64,000 bases of DNA from an uncultured Saprospiraceae bacterium (GCA_937928045.1 CALFWO010000056.1:1-64000), one strand, 5' to 3'; positions 46,665-56,671 are shown, counted from the stretch's first letter. Translations and numbers: made by a program. Notes: generated by a model not told the origin, from the letters alone.

Positions 46665-48710
46665 ATGCTTATTCCAAATTATATCAAAGGTCAATGGATC
46701 GATCCTGAAAAAAATACTATACCTCAATTTAATGCTGTCACAGGTTCTTTAATTGGAGAAGTTGGTAATGATAATATTGACTTTGCAGCTGTTCTGAAAT
46801 ATGGAAGAGAAAAAGGAGGACCAGCACTTCGCAAAATGACTTTCCAGGAGCGAGGTCAAATGATTAAGAAACTAGCGCTTCATCTAAACGGCATAAAAAA
46901 GAAGTATTACCCACTTTCCTATTGGACCGGTGCAACTAAAGTGGATAGTTGGATTGATATTGACGGTGGTATTGGAACTCTGTTTGCTTACGCCAGCCTA
47001 AGGAAAAAATTTTCTAGTCAAAGTTATTTCGTCGATGGTGATACTGTAGGCCTTTCCAAAGGAGGCACTTTTGTAGGACAACATATTATGGTACCACGAA
47101 GAGGAGTGGCTATTCATATTAATGCATTCAATTTTCCTATTTGGGGAATGTTGGAGAAAATTGCGGTTAATTTACTGGCAGGAATGCCGGCAGTTGTGAA
47201 AGCATCCGAACTTACTTCCTTTCTTACCCAAGCAATGGTGAAAGATATTGCCGATTCTAAGATATTACCGGAGGGAGCACTACAGCTAATTTGCGGGAAT
47301 GGGCACGGAATTCTAGATAAGTTAGATGCACAGGATGTCGTGACCTTCACGGGCTCAGCTAGCACAGGAAGAAAGTTGAAAACACTTCCAGAAATTATCA
47401 ATCAATCTGTTCCATTTAATATGGAAGCAGATTCATTGAACTGCGCTGTTCTTGCACCTGATGCAGAACCAGGAAAACCTGAATTTGATCTTTTCATCAA
47501 AGAGGTTAGAAAAGAAATGACAGTAAAATGTGGGCAAAAGTGTACTGCTATTCGAAGGATTATTGTTCCTGAACACTTATTATCCCCGGTTGAAGAGGCA
47601 TTAAAGGCTCAATTGTCAAAAGTAACCATTGGTGATCCTATGAACGAAGCAGTAAGGATGGGAACATTGGTGGCAAAGTCCCAGCAAAAAGAGGTGAAGA
47701 AAAGATTAGATCTTTTATTAAAATCTTCCGATTTAGTTTACGGAGATCAGGATACTTTTGATGTTGTTGCGGCAGATAGAGAAAAGGGAGCTTTCGTCTC
47801 ACCTACACTTTTGAGAAATTCAGACCCCTTCAATAATACTTCTTCCCATGAGATTGAAGCATTTGGTCCAATCAGTACTATAATGCCGTACAAAACAATG
47901 GACGAGGCTGCAGAACTGGCAAGAATGGGAAAAGGATCATTAGTTAGTACTATATGTACATCCGATGATCAACTGGCCAGAAATTTTATAATGGAAGCGG
48001 CAGCAGACCATGGAAGAATTCTGATTTTAAATGAAGCGAGTAGCAAAGAAAGTACTGGACATGGTTCTCCAATGCCCTTGCTTAACCATGGAGGCCCAGG
48101 TCGTGCTGGGGGAGGTCAGGAGATGGGAGGAATGAGAGGAGTAAAACATTACTTACAAACTTGTGCGCTTCAAGGAAGTCCAACCTCCTTATCTAATGTT
48201 ACTCAAGTATATCAATACGGAGGAGCGCAAATAGAAAAAGACAAACATGTTTTCCGAAAGCATTTTGAAGAACTCGAAATCGGAGAAACTGTTTTCACAC
48301 ATAAGCATACCGTAACCGAGGCTGATATTGTAAACTTTGCAAATGTCAGCGGCGATAATTTTTATGCCCATACCGATGCAACTTCATTGGACGGAACCAT
48401 TTTCGAAGGTAGAGTAGCCCATGGATATTTTGTTTTAGCAAAAGCAGCTGGTTTATTCGTTGATCCTAAGAAAGGCCCAGTATTGCTGAATTATGGAATA
48501 GATGAATGTAGATTTACAAAGCCTGTTTATCCGGGAATGACAATAGGCGTTCGTTTTACAGTCAAGGAAAAAGTCGATCAGGAAAAAAGAGATGAAGAGG
48601 ACATATCTAAAGGAATTGTTAAGTTTCTTGTCGATGTATATGATGAAACTGGAGAAACTGTAGCTTTGGCTACCATATTGACAATGGTCAAAAAAATAGC
48701 AGACAATTAA
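46665..48710 (+). CDS. paaZ: oxepin-CoA hydrolase / 3-oxo-5,6-dehydrosuberyl-CoA semialdehyde dehydrogenase
   Basis: Bifunctional ring-opening enzyme of phenylacetate catabolism, 681 residues like E. coli PaaZ. The N-terminal aldehyde dehydrogenase (about 1-520) has Glu about 254 (FNMEADSLN) and Cys about 293 ([11 protein letters not shown]). The C-terminal MaoC-type hydratase (about 535-681) has [19 protein letters not shown], where Asp and His act on oxepin-CoA. Its stop overlaps the next start (TAATG), so it is coupled to the enoyl-CoA hydratase gene. Confidence 0.96.
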   Translation: MLIPNYIKGQWIDPEKNTIPQFNAVTGSLIGEVGNDNIDFAAVLKYGREKGGPALRKMTFQERGQMIKKLALHLNGIKKKYYPLSYWTGATKVDSWIDIDGGIGTLFAYASLRKKFSSQSYFVDGDTVGLSKGGTFVGQHIMVPRRGVAIHINAFNFPIWGMLEKIAVNLLAGMPAVVKASELTSFLTQAMVKDIADSKILPEGALQLICGNGHGILDKLDAQDVVTFTGSASTGRKLKTLPEIINQSVPFNMEADSLNCAVLAPDAEPGKPEFDLFIKEVRKEMTVKCGQKCTAIRRIIVPEHLLSPVEEALKAQLSKVTIGDPMNEAVRMGTLVAKSQQKEVKKRLDLLLKSSDLVYGDQDTFDVVAADREKGAFVSPTLLRNSDPFNNTSSHEIEAFGPISTIMPYKTMDEAAELARMGKGSLVSTICTSDDQLARNFIMEAAADHGRILILNEASSKESTGHGSPMPLLNHGGPGRAGGGQEMGGMRGVKHYLQTCALQGSPTSLSNVTQVYQYGGAQIEKDKHVFRKHFEELEIGETVFTHKHTVTEADIVNFANVSGDNFYAHTDATSLDGTIFEGRVAHGYFVLAKAAGLFVDPKKGPVLLNYGIDECRFTKPVYPGMTIGVRFTVKEKVDQEKRDEEDISKGIVKFLVDVYDETGETVALATILTMVKKIADN

Positions 48711-49483
48711 TGGAAGATAATACACAACTAGGAAGTGTTTCACTGACCATACAGGACGGAATTGCAACAGTAACATTTGAGCATCCTGCACACAATTCAA
48801 TGCCTGGAAATCTTTTGGCAAAATTGGCGGATACGATCACTGGTCTAGGTACAAATGAAGCCGCAAAAGTAATCGTACTAAAATCTTCAGGGGATCGAAC
48901 ATTTTGCGCTGGAGCAAGTTTTGATGAATTAATGAGTATCGAAGATTTTGATATTGGACATACATTTTTCATGGGATTTGCTAATGTTATTAATGCTTGT
49001 AGAAAATGCCCTAAATTAATTATTGGTCGAGTTCAAGGCAAAGCTGTTGGCGGAGGCGTCGGGCTTGCATCTGCAACTGACTATTGTTTGGCCACTAAAT
49101 TTGCCGCTGTTAAACTAAGTGAATTAGCAGTTGGAATTGGACCATTTGTTGTCGGCCCAGCCGTCGAACGGAAAATTGGAAATTCAGCAATGACCCAGTT
49201 GGCTTTCGATGCGACTTCATGGAAAACAGCAGAGTGGGCCACGCAAAAAGGATTGTATGCCAATATCTATGATTCTACTGAATTGCTGGACGAAGCAGTA
49301 CTCACTTTGGCCACCAAACTAGCCGATTCTAATCCAGAGGCCATGAGCGAAATGAAAAAAGCGTTTTGGTCTGGTACAGAGAACTGGGATGATTTGTTGA
49401 GTGAACGTGCGGCAATTTCTGGCAAATTGGTTTTGTCTGCATACACTAAAAATGCAATTGCCAAGTTTAAATCTAAAACATGA
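48710..49483 (+). CDS. enoyl-CoA hydratase/isomerase family protein, phenylacetate context
   Basis: 257-residue crotonase fold. Oxyanion hole segments: RTFCAGASFDEL and GKAVGGGVGLA. One catalytic Glu is present (KLSELAVGIGP). The second one of classical hydratases seems replaced near NSAMTQLAFDATSW, where no Glu lines up. It overlaps paaZ, so 2,3-dehydroadipyl-CoA hydratase (PaaF) is a natural guess, yet the motif loss leaves the reaction open. Confidence 0.82.
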   Translation: MEDNTQLGSVSLTIQDGIATVTFEHPAHNSMPGNLLAKLADTITGLGTNEAAKVIVLKSSGDRTFCAGASFDELMSIEDFDIGHTFFMGFANVINACRKCPKLIIGRVQGKAVGGGVGLASATDYCLATKFAAVKLSELAVGIGPFVVGPAVERKIGNSAMTQLAFDATSWKTAEWATQKGLYANIYDSTELLDEAVLTLATKLADSNPEAMSEMKKAFWSGTENWDDLLSERAAISGKLVLSAYTKNAIAKFKSKT

Positions 49484-49487
49484 TTTT

Positions 49488-50153
49488 ATGTTGAAAAATC
49501 GATTTTTAGTATGGCCTTTAGTAATCGGTACTTTCGTGTTGATTCTATTCGATGCTACTTCTGATTTTTCAAGAACCTTCATCGTTTTAAAATCAATCTT
49601 AGAACTTTATTTGTTCGTGTGGTGCGCTTATTTAATTACCACTGCTTTTGGTCAATCGCAAGAGTCCAAAAAAGTCATTAAGATTCGGAAAAAAAGCAAA
49701 TATTTCAATAGCCTGGCACTCCAAGGTATAGCCATTGTCTTAGCCCAACTAGCCTTAGTTTACCACTACGATGATATTTACAGTTTTAACACGGTAATGA
49801 TTGCCGTGCTGTTTCTTTATTTTCTAAGTCAAATCACTGAAAATAGTTATCCCAAAGTCATGCTTTCAAATACGCATATTGGTGTATCTGATTTTCAAAT
49901 GACTAAAATTCCTTGGAACGAAATTCAAATAGTCAGACTAGAACCTTTAAAGCTAACCATACAAACTTCCTCCTTGTCTAAATCTGTTTCCTTAACAGGA
50001 TTAGAAGAGTTCTCAAATGATGATGTCGAAAAGGAATTGGCAGCTGAAATCTTGGATGGAAGCGTAGCCTCCGAAGGAACCTCACACACACTTTCCCAAT
50101 TATTGAAGATTTACGCCGACAAAAAGGATTTTGACCTTCAATCGACCCTTTAG
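49488..50153 (+). CDS. membrane protein of unknown function
   Basis: 221 residues from ATG 49488, four bases after the hydratase stop; a longer start at 49401 would overlap that gene. Four likely helices in the first ~125 residues (LVWPLVIGTFVLILF, LELYLFVWCAYLITTAF, LALQGIAIVLAQLALVYHY, VMIAVLFLYFLSQI) precede a soluble C-terminus with IPWNEIQIVRLEPLKLTIQ, a PH-like strand pattern. No family recognised. Likely in the paaZ transcript. Confidence 0.7.
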   Translation: MLKNRFLVWPLVIGTFVLILFDATSDFSRTFIVLKSILELYLFVWCAYLITTAFGQSQESKKVIKIRKKSKYFNSLALQGIAIVLAQLALVYHYDDIYSFNTVMIAVLFLYFLSQITENSYPKVMLSNTHIGVSDFQMTKIPWNEIQIVRLEPLKLTIQTSSLSKSVSLTGLEEFSNDDVEKELAAEILDGSVASEGTSHTLSQLLKIYADKKDFDLQSTL

Positions 50154-50194
50154 CCTTGGGATTATACTTATCTTGAGGATTCAAGTAAGACCAA

Positions 50195-52264
50195 ATGCTC
50201 AAGACTAAAAAAAAGACAGATTCTAGACTTGTAAACGCAACCAAGGCGTTCGAAATCATGGCTACTGCCAAAGCCATGACAGAGTTGTATGAAGACAATT
50301 TTAAAGAAGTGTCTAAATATGTTCATGCGACTTCAAGAGGTCATGAGGCTATTCAAATTGCGGCCGGATTACAGTTGGCCAAGGATGATTTTATGTCGGC
50401 ATATTATCGAGATGATGCAATGCTACTTTCGATCGGCATGCGACCCTATGATTTGATGCTACAGCTAATGGCAAAAAAAGAGGATCCATTTTCTGCCGGA
50501 AGGTCTTACTATAGTCATCCAAGTTTGAAAGATCCAGACAAGCCAAAAATTCCTCACCAATCTTCTGCAACAGGAATGCAAGGAATTCCTTCAACAGGAA
50601 TTGCAATGGGGTTAGATTATTTGGAGAAAACGAGTTTGGGACATGGGGAAGCGATAGTCAATCCGATCGTACTATGCTCATTTGGCGATGCTTCAATTAC
50701 GGAAGGTGAAGTGGCCGAAGCTTTTCAAATGGCTGCCTTAAAACAATTGCCAATCTTATATTTAGTGCAAGATAATGAATGGGATATTTCTGCCCATGCG
50801 CGTGAGATTAGAACTACTGATGCCGCTGGATATGCAAAAGGATTTCCAGGAATCGAAGTTAGATCAATTGATGGCACAGATTTCCAAGCTTGTCAAGATT
50901 GCATGTCTGAAGTCGTTGAAATAATCAGAAAAGAACGTCGACCATTTTTGGTTCATGCAAAAGTCCCTTTGCTTAATCATCATACTTCAGGAGTAAGAAA
51001 AGAATGGTATCGAGATGACTTAGAAGAAGCCGCGCTAAGAGATCCTTATCCTAAATTGATTACTTCCTTATTGGAGTTAGGATTGAGCAAAAAAGAAATA
51101 GCTGCTATAGAGAAATCTGCAAAGCAAACCGTATTGGCAGATTTCAAACTGGCACGCAAAGCTGCAGATCCATTGCCAGAGGATTTATTTACACATGAAT
51201 TTGCACCTACACCAATTACGGAAGAAACTGGCGTCAGAAAACCTAAGAATAAAGACAAAGCAGTAATGGTTGACTGCGCATTATTTGCAGTACGCGAGTT
51301 GATGGAAAAACATCCCGAATGTTTGTTGTATGGTCAAGATGTTGGAGCAAGATTAGGAGGAGTCTTTAGAGAAGCTGCCACGCTTGCTCAGCAATTCGGA
51401 GATGATAGAGTTTTCAATACACCTATCCAAGAAGCGTTTATAGTTGGAAGTACTGTAGGGATGTCAGCTGCGGGATTGAAACCCATAGTTGAAGTGCAAT
51501 TTGCTGATTACATTTGGCCAGGTTTAAATCAGCTTTTCACTGAAGTATCAAGATCCTGTTATTTAACGGCAGGAAAGTATCCGGTGTCAATGATTTTAAG
51601 AGTTCCAATCGGTGCTTATGGATCAGGAGGACCATATCATTCTTCTTCTGTAGAATCTGTATTGACTAACATTCGTGGGATTAAAATTATCTATCCGTCA
51701 AACGGCGCAGATTTAAAAGGCTTGATAAAAGCTGCTTATTACGATCCTAACCCCGTGGTTATTTTAGAACACAAAGGGTTGTATTGGTCTAAGGTCAAAG
51801 GTACTTCCGCTGCTATGACCGTGGAACCTGCCGAAGATTATATCCTTCCCTTAGGAAAAGCAAATGTTGTCAAGACAGTTGATAAAAAGGAAGAAAACAT
51901 ATGTACGGTAGTAACCTACGGCATGGGAGTTCACTGGGCACTAAATGCAGCTAAGAAATTCAAAGGAAAAGTTGAAATCGTAGATTTGAGAACACTTGCT
52001 CCATTGGATGTTGAAACTGTTTTTTATTCCGTTAGAAAAACCAATCGCTGTTTGGTCGTTACCGAAGAACCGGTTAATAATACTTTTGCTCAAAGCCTAG
52101 CCGCGCGAATTCAAGAAAATTGTTTTGAAAGTTTGGATGCTCCGGTGATGACCATGGGCTCTGAAAATCTTCCGGCGATTCCATTAAATTCTATTCTAGA
52201 ACAAACAATGATACCGTCTATTGAAAAGGTTGAAGAAGGGATTGGGAAATTGCTAAATTATTAA
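50195..52264 (+). CDS. fused 2-oxoacid dehydrogenase E1 alpha/beta (second paralog)
   Basis: 689 residues: E1-alpha (about 1-335) fused to E1-beta (about 345-689). The alpha half has the ThDP-binding GDASITEGE...LVQDNEWD and the phosphate-site HATSRGHEAIQIAAG. The beta half has VEVQFADYIWPGLNQ and RVPIGAYGSGGPYHSSS. It resembles the branched-chain 2-oxoacid dehydrogenase E1 of Bacteroidota. It follows the paaZ-hydratase-membrane gene run by 41 bases, so co-expression is possible. Compare 28160-30157, from which it differs clearly. Confidence 0.92.
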   Translation: MLKTKKKTDSRLVNATKAFEIMATAKAMTELYEDNFKEVSKYVHATSRGHEAIQIAAGLQLAKDDFMSAYYRDDAMLLSIGMRPYDLMLQLMAKKEDPFSAGRSYYSHPSLKDPDKPKIPHQSSATGMQGIPSTGIAMGLDYLEKTSLGHGEAIVNPIVLCSFGDASITEGEVAEAFQMAALKQLPILYLVQDNEWDISAHAREIRTTDAAGYAKGFPGIEVRSIDGTDFQACQDCMSEVVEIIRKERRPFLVHAKVPLLNHHTSGVRKEWYRDDLEEAALRDPYPKLITSLLELGLSKKEIAAIEKSAKQTVLADFKLARKAADPLPEDLFTHEFAPTPITEETGVRKPKNKDKAVMVDCALFAVRELMEKHPECLLYGQDVGARLGGVFREAATLAQQFGDDRVFNTPIQEAFIVGSTVGMSAAGLKPIVEVQFADYIWPGLNQLFTEVSRSCYLTAGKYPVSMILRVPIGAYGSGGPYHSSSVESVLTNIRGIKIIYPSNGADLKGLIKAAYYDPNPVVILEHKGLYWSKVKGTSAAMTVEPAEDYILPLGKANVVKTVDKKEENICTVVTYGMGVHWALNAAKKFKGKVEIVDLRTLAPLDVETVFYSVRKTNRCLVVTEEPVNNTFAQSLAARIQENCFESLDAPVMTMGSENLPAIPLNSILEQTMIPSIEKVEEGIGKLLNY

Positions 52265-52290
52265 TTAGAGATTGCCGAGGCACGATTCCA

Positions 52291-53085
52291 TTAAGTAACA
52301 TTCGATCGCTTCACAATTCTGTGCAATAACTTTGGAAAAAGTCTTTTTATTAATATTGCATAAGTTTCTTTTCCGCCAATATTCACTTCCATTTTTTCTT
52401 CCTCAATTGCACGGAGAATTTGACTGGCACATTCTTCTGCAGTCATTCCAGTATCTTGAGCCTGGTCCATACTTCCCTGTTTATTGCCATCTCCAGTTAA
52501 AGCATTTTTAGAAATATCGGTTCGTATAAAACCAGGACAAAGAATAGTAACGCCAATGCCATCATCCTCATGTTCTAATCTTAGGGCATCAAAAAAACCA
52601 TGAAGCGCATGTTTGGCTCCGCAATAACCTGATCGGAGTGGACTAGAAAATTTTCCCATAAGGCTAGAGATTACTCCGAATTGTCCAGATTTTTGTTTTA
52701 CAAAAACAGGCAGTACTGCGGTGCTCAAAGCAACGGTTCCCAAGTAGTCAATATCCATGATCCTTTTATACACAGAAAAATCCGTGTCCATGATAAGCGA
52801 TCGTTGCGAAATACCTCCGTTATTTATTAAGACATCAATACGACCAAATTTTTCTAATACTTGTTCCACTTTTGAAGACATGGATTCATGATCCAATAAA
52901 TCCAATGGAAGAATCAATGAATTTTCATCTGACAATCCTGCCGCATTTTTTACTTTGATCAGCTCCGCTTCACGTCGACTAGACAATACGACCTTGGAAT
53001 TTTTCTCCGCCAATATTTTGACCATCGCCGCACCAATTCCGGAAGAGGCTCCAGTAATCCAAACCACCTTATTTGCTAACTTCAT
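52291..53085 (-). CDS. short-chain dehydrogenase/reductase
   Basis: 264 residues, classical SDR. NAD(P)-binding TGASSGIGAA (11-20), NNGG (88-91), catalytic Ser140/141 (VISSLMG), Tyr154 and Lys158 (YCGAK). The Arg after the first strand (SSRRE) suggests NADPH. Substrate unknown; similar to the DHRS7B-like/DltE group. A TATCTTCG box lies 19 bases upstream of its ATG. Confidence 0.92.
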   Translation of the reverse strand: MKLANKVVWITGASSGIGAAMVKILAEKNSKVVLSSRREAELIKVKNAAGLSDENSLILPLDLLDHESMSSKVEQVLEKFGRIDVLINNGGISQRSLIMDTDFSVYKRIMDIDYLGTVALSTAVLPVFVKQKSGQFGVISSLMGKFSSPLRSGYCGAKHALHGFFDALRLEHEDDGIGVTILCPGFIRTDISKNALTGDGNKQGSMDQAQDTGMTAEECASQILRAIEEEKMEVNIGGKETYAILIKRLFPKLLHRIVKRSNVT

Positions 53086-53103
53086 AAAGTTTGATTCTAA
53101 TAG

Positions 53104-53111
53104 CGAAGATA
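53104..53111 (-). promoter_or_regulatory. -7 box of SDR gene
   Basis: Minus-strand TATCTTCG, 18 bases before the ATG. Confidence 0.45.
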
Positions 53112-53204
53112 GGTTTTTGACTTAGGAAATTTAAGATCAAGGTGATTATCATCAAGTTATTACGATAACTCAAACATAATAATTTTCACTTTTAGTCGAA
53201 ATCA

Positions 53205-53242
53205 AAAAAGTCCTACTCAAATTAATGAGCAGGACTTTTTTA
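53205..53242 (-). terminator. terminator of the isc operon
   Basis: A 10-base stem with one mismatch (53210-53219 with 53228-53237) is flanked by A and T runs, just after the iscA-like gene. Confidence 0.8.
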
Positions 53243-53270
53243 GTAAGATCTTTATAAAGACCTTAATAAT

Positions 53271-53597
53271 TTATACAGCAAAACTCTCTCCGCATCCACA
53301 CTCTCGTGCGGCGTTCGGATTATTAAAATAAAATCCTTTTCCATTCAACCCACCAGAAAACTCCAAGGTGGTATTGCAGAGGTAAAGGAATGATTTTAGA
53401 TCAGTAACGACTTTCACGCCGTTGTCTTCAAATACTTGATCATTTGGTTGGTCTTCATCGTCAAAGTCCATCTTGTAGGATAGACCTGAACAGCCTCCGC
53501 TAACTACAGAGACTCGGATGAAGTGATCATCACTAATGCTTTCACCTGCTTTGAGGTCAGCAATTTTTTCTTTTGCAGAATCAGCTACGAATAACAT
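53271..53597 (-). CDS. iscA: A-type iron-sulfur carrier
   Basis: 108 residues of the HesB/IscA family. The three cluster-binding Cys are present: C36 (SGGCSGLSY), C100 and C102 (ECGCGESF). It delivers Fe-S clusters to apo-proteins. Three bases after iscU. Confidence 0.92.
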   Translation of the reverse strand: MLFVADSAKEKIADLKAGESISDDHFIRVSVVSGGCSGLSYKMDFDDEDQPNDQVFEDNGVKVVTDLKSFLYLCNTTLEFSGGLNGKGFYFNNPNAARECGCGESFAV

Positions 53598-53600
53598 GTC

Positions 53601-54020
53601 TTACGCTTTTTCACTAGTAGCCTCCGCCTCGACTTCAGCACCATTTTTCTTACGATAATCGGCAATAGCAGATTTGATCGCGTCTTCTGCTAAAACAGAA
53701 CAGTGAATTTTCACCGGAGGAAGTGCTAACTCTTCAACAATTTCCATGTTGTCAATTGCTAATGCTTCATCAACTGATTTACCTTTTAGCCACTCAGTAG
53801 CCAATGAGGAAGAAGCAATTGCAGAACCACATCCAAAAGTTTTGAATTTAGCATCTGAAATTTTTCCAGTTGATTCGTCTACTTCAATTTGAAGACGCAT
53901 AACATCACCACATTCAGGAGCTCCTACCAAGCCAGTTCCAACTGTTTTACTCCCTTTGTCAAGTGTTCCAACATTACGAGGATTCTTGAAGTGGTCTAAT
54001 AATTTTTCTGAATAAGCCAT
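53601..54020 (-). CDS. iscU: iron-sulfur scaffold protein
   Basis: 139 residues. Cluster ligands C37 (APECGD, with D39), C64 (FGCGSAIASSS) and C107 (KIHCSV), plus the HscA-binding LPPVK motif. It assembles [2Fe-2S] clusters with sulfur from IscS. No hscA/hscB/fdx follow. C-terminus is a short Glu/Ala-rich tail. Confidence 0.95.
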   Translation of the reverse strand: MAYSEKLLDHFKNPRNVGTLDKGSKTVGTGLVGAPECGDVMRLQIEVDESTGKISDAKFKTFGCGSAIASSSLATEWLKGKSVDEALAIDNMEIVEELALPPVKIHCSVLAEDAIKSAIADYRKKNGAEVEAEATSEKA

Positions 54021-54112
54021 AAGCTGTTTTTATATTTTCAGATCAAAGATCTGCTTTTTACTAAGATAGTTGTTCTAAAAGAATAAGTCAAATTTTGTCA
54101 AAAAGGTTCCGA

Positions 54113-55333
54113 TTAATGCTCAGACCATTCAACTGAACTCAAATCAACTCCTTCTTTATACATTTCCCAAATTGGAGATAAATCTCTCATGTGATTCACT
54201 CCTTTGGTTACTGCTTCAATAGCATAGTCGATATCCTCTTCTTTGGTAAATCTTCCTAAACTAAATCTAAGCGAAGAGTGCGCCAATTCATCACCAACTC
54301 CCATGGCAACCAAAACGTAAGATGGTTCCAACGAAGCTGAGGTACATGCAGAGCCAGAACTCAAAGCAATGTTTTGATTGAAAGTCATCATTAATCCTTC
54401 TCCCTCAACATGCTTGAAAGACACATTAGATACATGTGGCATTCTATGATCAGGATTACCATTCACTTCGCATTCTTCCAAATTAGCTAAAAGCGAAGAT
54501 TCTAACTTGTCTCTTAATCTTGACAAACGCTCAGCGTCTTGAACCATTTCTTTGGCAGCTAATTCTGCTGCATGACCGAATCCAACAATCCCAGGTACAT
54601 TCAATGTTCCAGATCTCATTCCGCGCTCGTGTCCACCTCCATCCATTTGGGAAGTAACTTTAACCCTTGGATTTTTTCTATTGACGAAAAGTGCTCCAAC
54701 TCCTTTTGGACCATACATCTTATGACTCGTGAAAGCCATGATGTGAATGCCCAATTCTTTTGGATTCACATCGATCTTCCCAACTGCTTGGGTCGCATCA
54801 GACATAAATAAAACACCTTTTTCTTCACATATTTGACCAATCTCTTTCATTGGCATGATCAAGCCAGTTTCATTATTCGCATACATGATAGAAACCAAGA
54901 TGGTTTTATCAGTGATTGCAGCTCTTAATTCATCTAGATCAATCAATCCGTCTCCTTTCACATCTAGGTAAGTAACGGAGCCTCCCATTTTTTCAACTTT
55001 CTTACAAGCGTCAAGAACAGCTTTGTGTTCTGTTTTGCAAGTGATGATATGGTTCCCTTTACGGCTGTACATTTCGAATACGCCCTTAATCCCTAAGTTA
55101 TCCGCTTCAGTAGCACCTGAAGTAAAGATAATTTCCTTGGGATCAACGTGAATCAAGTTAGCAATCTGCTCTCTTGCATAGTCTACTGCCTCTTCTGCAA
55201 CCCAACCATATGGGTGGTTTCTACTAGCTGCGTTCCCCGGATTCTCGTAAAAGAATGGCACCATCTTGTCCACAACCCTAGGATCAGTTGGAGTTGTAGC
55301 ATTATTGTCGAGGTAAATCATTCGTTTATCCAT
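54113..55333 (-). CDS. iscS: cysteine desulfurase
   Basis: 406 residues, like E. coli IscS. The PLP Lys is K205 (TSHKMYGPKG) and the persulfide Cys is C330 (SSGSACTSASLEPSYVL), on the long loop typical of group I enzymes. It provides sulfur for Fe-S clusters and probably tRNA thiolation. First gene of iscS-iscU-iscA; a 92-base gap to iscU shows no terminator. No iscR seen. Confidence 0.96.
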   Translation of the reverse strand: MDKRMIYLDNNATTPTDPRVVDKMVPFFYENPGNAASRNHPYGWVAEEAVDYAREQIANLIHVDPKEIIFTSGATEADNLGIKGVFEMYSRKGNHIITCKTEHKAVLDACKKVEKMGGSVTYLDVKGDGLIDLDELRAAITDKTILVSIMYANNETGLIMPMKEIGQICEEKGVLFMSDATQAVGKIDVNPKELGIHIMAFTSHKMYGPKGVGALFVNRKNPRVKVTSQMDGGGHERGMRSGTLNVPGIVGFGHAAELAAKEMVQDAERLSRLRDKLESSLLANLEECEVNGNPDHRMPHVSNVSFKHVEGEGLMMTFNQNIALSSGSACTSASLEPSYVLVAMGVGDELAHSSLRFSLGRFTKEEDIDYAIEAVTKGVNHMRDLSPIWEMYKEGVDLSSVEWSEH

Positions 55334-55382
55334 GTATCAAAAATGTATTTAGATTTGGTCTAGTTAAGTTTGTTTAAGCGTG

Positions 55383-55390
55383 CAAATATA
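55383..55390 (-). promoter_or_regulatory. -7 box of isc operon
   Basis: Minus-strand TATATTTG, leader of about 45 bases before iscS. Confidence 0.55.
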
Positions 55391-55487
55391 ACGCTTTTGA
55401 GCCAAAATGGTTTTTGTGTTTGGTCGGAAAAAGTCCAAGAAAAGCTATTATTGCATTAATATATCTTAGAATATCAATTTTGGCCCG

Positions 55488-56579
55488 ATGAATGAGCATC
55501 CAAAATCTACAATTTTAGACTTTTCGGAATTCCAATCTCTGGATTTGAATCAATGGATGGATCGCATTCAGGTAGATTTGAAGGGAAAAAACTGGGAGGA
55601 CTATCAATGGGAAATCGAGCCGGGTTTGACCATGGATCCCGCCCAATTTGACTTGGAACAAACTAATGAACCAATTTTTCAAGCCAAAGAAAATAATTGG
55701 ATTGGTCATGAATTAGAAGTAGCGGAAGATATCGAGGCCGCCAATAAAGCTTTACTAGAATTACTCATGCTAGGGATATCTGCTCCTGTTCTCAAGATTT
55801 CTCGGGTCTTGTCTAAAAATGAATGGGAAGAATTATTTGACAATGTCCAGCATGAATATCTGCAAGTTCAACTCCATTTCAAATCTGTCGACATCGCAAA
55901 ACAAGGATTAGATGCACTTGCTCAGGTTTTTTCTCCAGGCAATGGATTGACGGGAGCGGTATCTGTGGGAAAAGCCCGGAATGGTGATCAACAGCTGATG
56001 AACTATCATTCATTATTTCCAAAGCTGAGATTTTATTCAATTAGCAGTTTCAAAAATTCTATTGTTGATAGTCTGACCGATATCCTGTTAGCCACAAATC
56101 AATTAATACAAGACAGCATAAAAACGGAAGCCAATACTCAGGAGACTTTTGATAATGTTCAGATTCATTTGAAAATCGGCAATTCATTTTTAGTAGAAAT
56201 TGCAAAACTTAGAGCGATTCGATTACTTATGAATCTAATAGCAGATCTGTATAGTCTTGACAATTCGAATATAAAATTTCAGATTGGGACGGACCCAGGT
56301 GCATTCTCTGGCGAAGCGGAATTGGATGTGATTAGAATGACTTCGATGACACTCTCAGCAAATCTTGGAGGAGCCGATCAAATTATTCTGCCGAATTTGG
56401 ATAACAATCGGAAAGCATTCTTGCAACGTATCACAGCGAATATTCAGCATCTTTTGAATCTAGAATCCCATTTAGGAAAAGTAGGGGACCCTTTGGCAGG
56501 AAGTCATTATTTGGAAGCGTTGACAGAGCGCATTGCTGAACAAGCTTGGACTAAGTTTCAGACCAAAGCATATGCTTAG
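55488..56579 (+). CDS. methylmalonyl-CoA mutase small subunit-like
   Basis: 363 residues. A divergent TIM-barrel of the MutA (beta) type without a B12-binding domain. Recognisable pieces: LDLNQWMDRIQVDLKGKNWE at the N-terminus, and TSMTLSANLGGADQIILPN, NIQHLLNLESHLGKVGDPLA and GSHYLEALTERIAEQAW near the C-terminus. In two-subunit mutases this chain is structural while MutB binds B12 and catalyses. mutB is not next to it: downstream is a lipoprotein on the other strand. Confidence 0.85.
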   Translation: MNEHPKSTILDFSEFQSLDLNQWMDRIQVDLKGKNWEDYQWEIEPGLTMDPAQFDLEQTNEPIFQAKENNWIGHELEVAEDIEAANKALLELLMLGISAPVLKISRVLSKNEWEELFDNVQHEYLQVQLHFKSVDIAKQGLDALAQVFSPGNGLTGAVSVGKARNGDQQLMNYHSLFPKLRFYSISSFKNSIVDSLTDILLATNQLIQDSIKTEANTQETFDNVQIHLKIGNSFLVEIAKLRAIRLLMNLIADLYSLDNSNIKFQIGTDPGAFSGEAELDVIRMTSMTLSANLGGADQIILPNLDNNRKAFLQRITANIQHLLNLESHLGKVGDPLAGSHYLEALTERIAEQAWTKFQTKAYA

Positions 56580-56597
56580 TGGTCAACTGGAGATAAA

Positions 56598-56617
56598 TCA
56601 CAATCAATGTTTTTCCC
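56598..56617 (-). repeat. dispersed intergenic repeat, copy 3
   Basis: Minus-strand GGGAAAAACATTGATTGTGA. It matches the 5750 copy except for one extra A. Confidence 0.55.
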
Positions 56618-56639
56618 TAAATAATTTTAGAAAGCGCAT

Positions 56640-56671
56640 AAAAAAAGAGCATCTCCAAAATGAAGATGCTC
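56640..56671 (-). terminator. terminator of Ig-like lipoprotein gene
   Basis: Stem GAGCATCT (56647-56654) with AGATGCTC (56664-56671). The A-run at 56640-56646 gives T-run on the minus strand. Confidence 0.85.
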
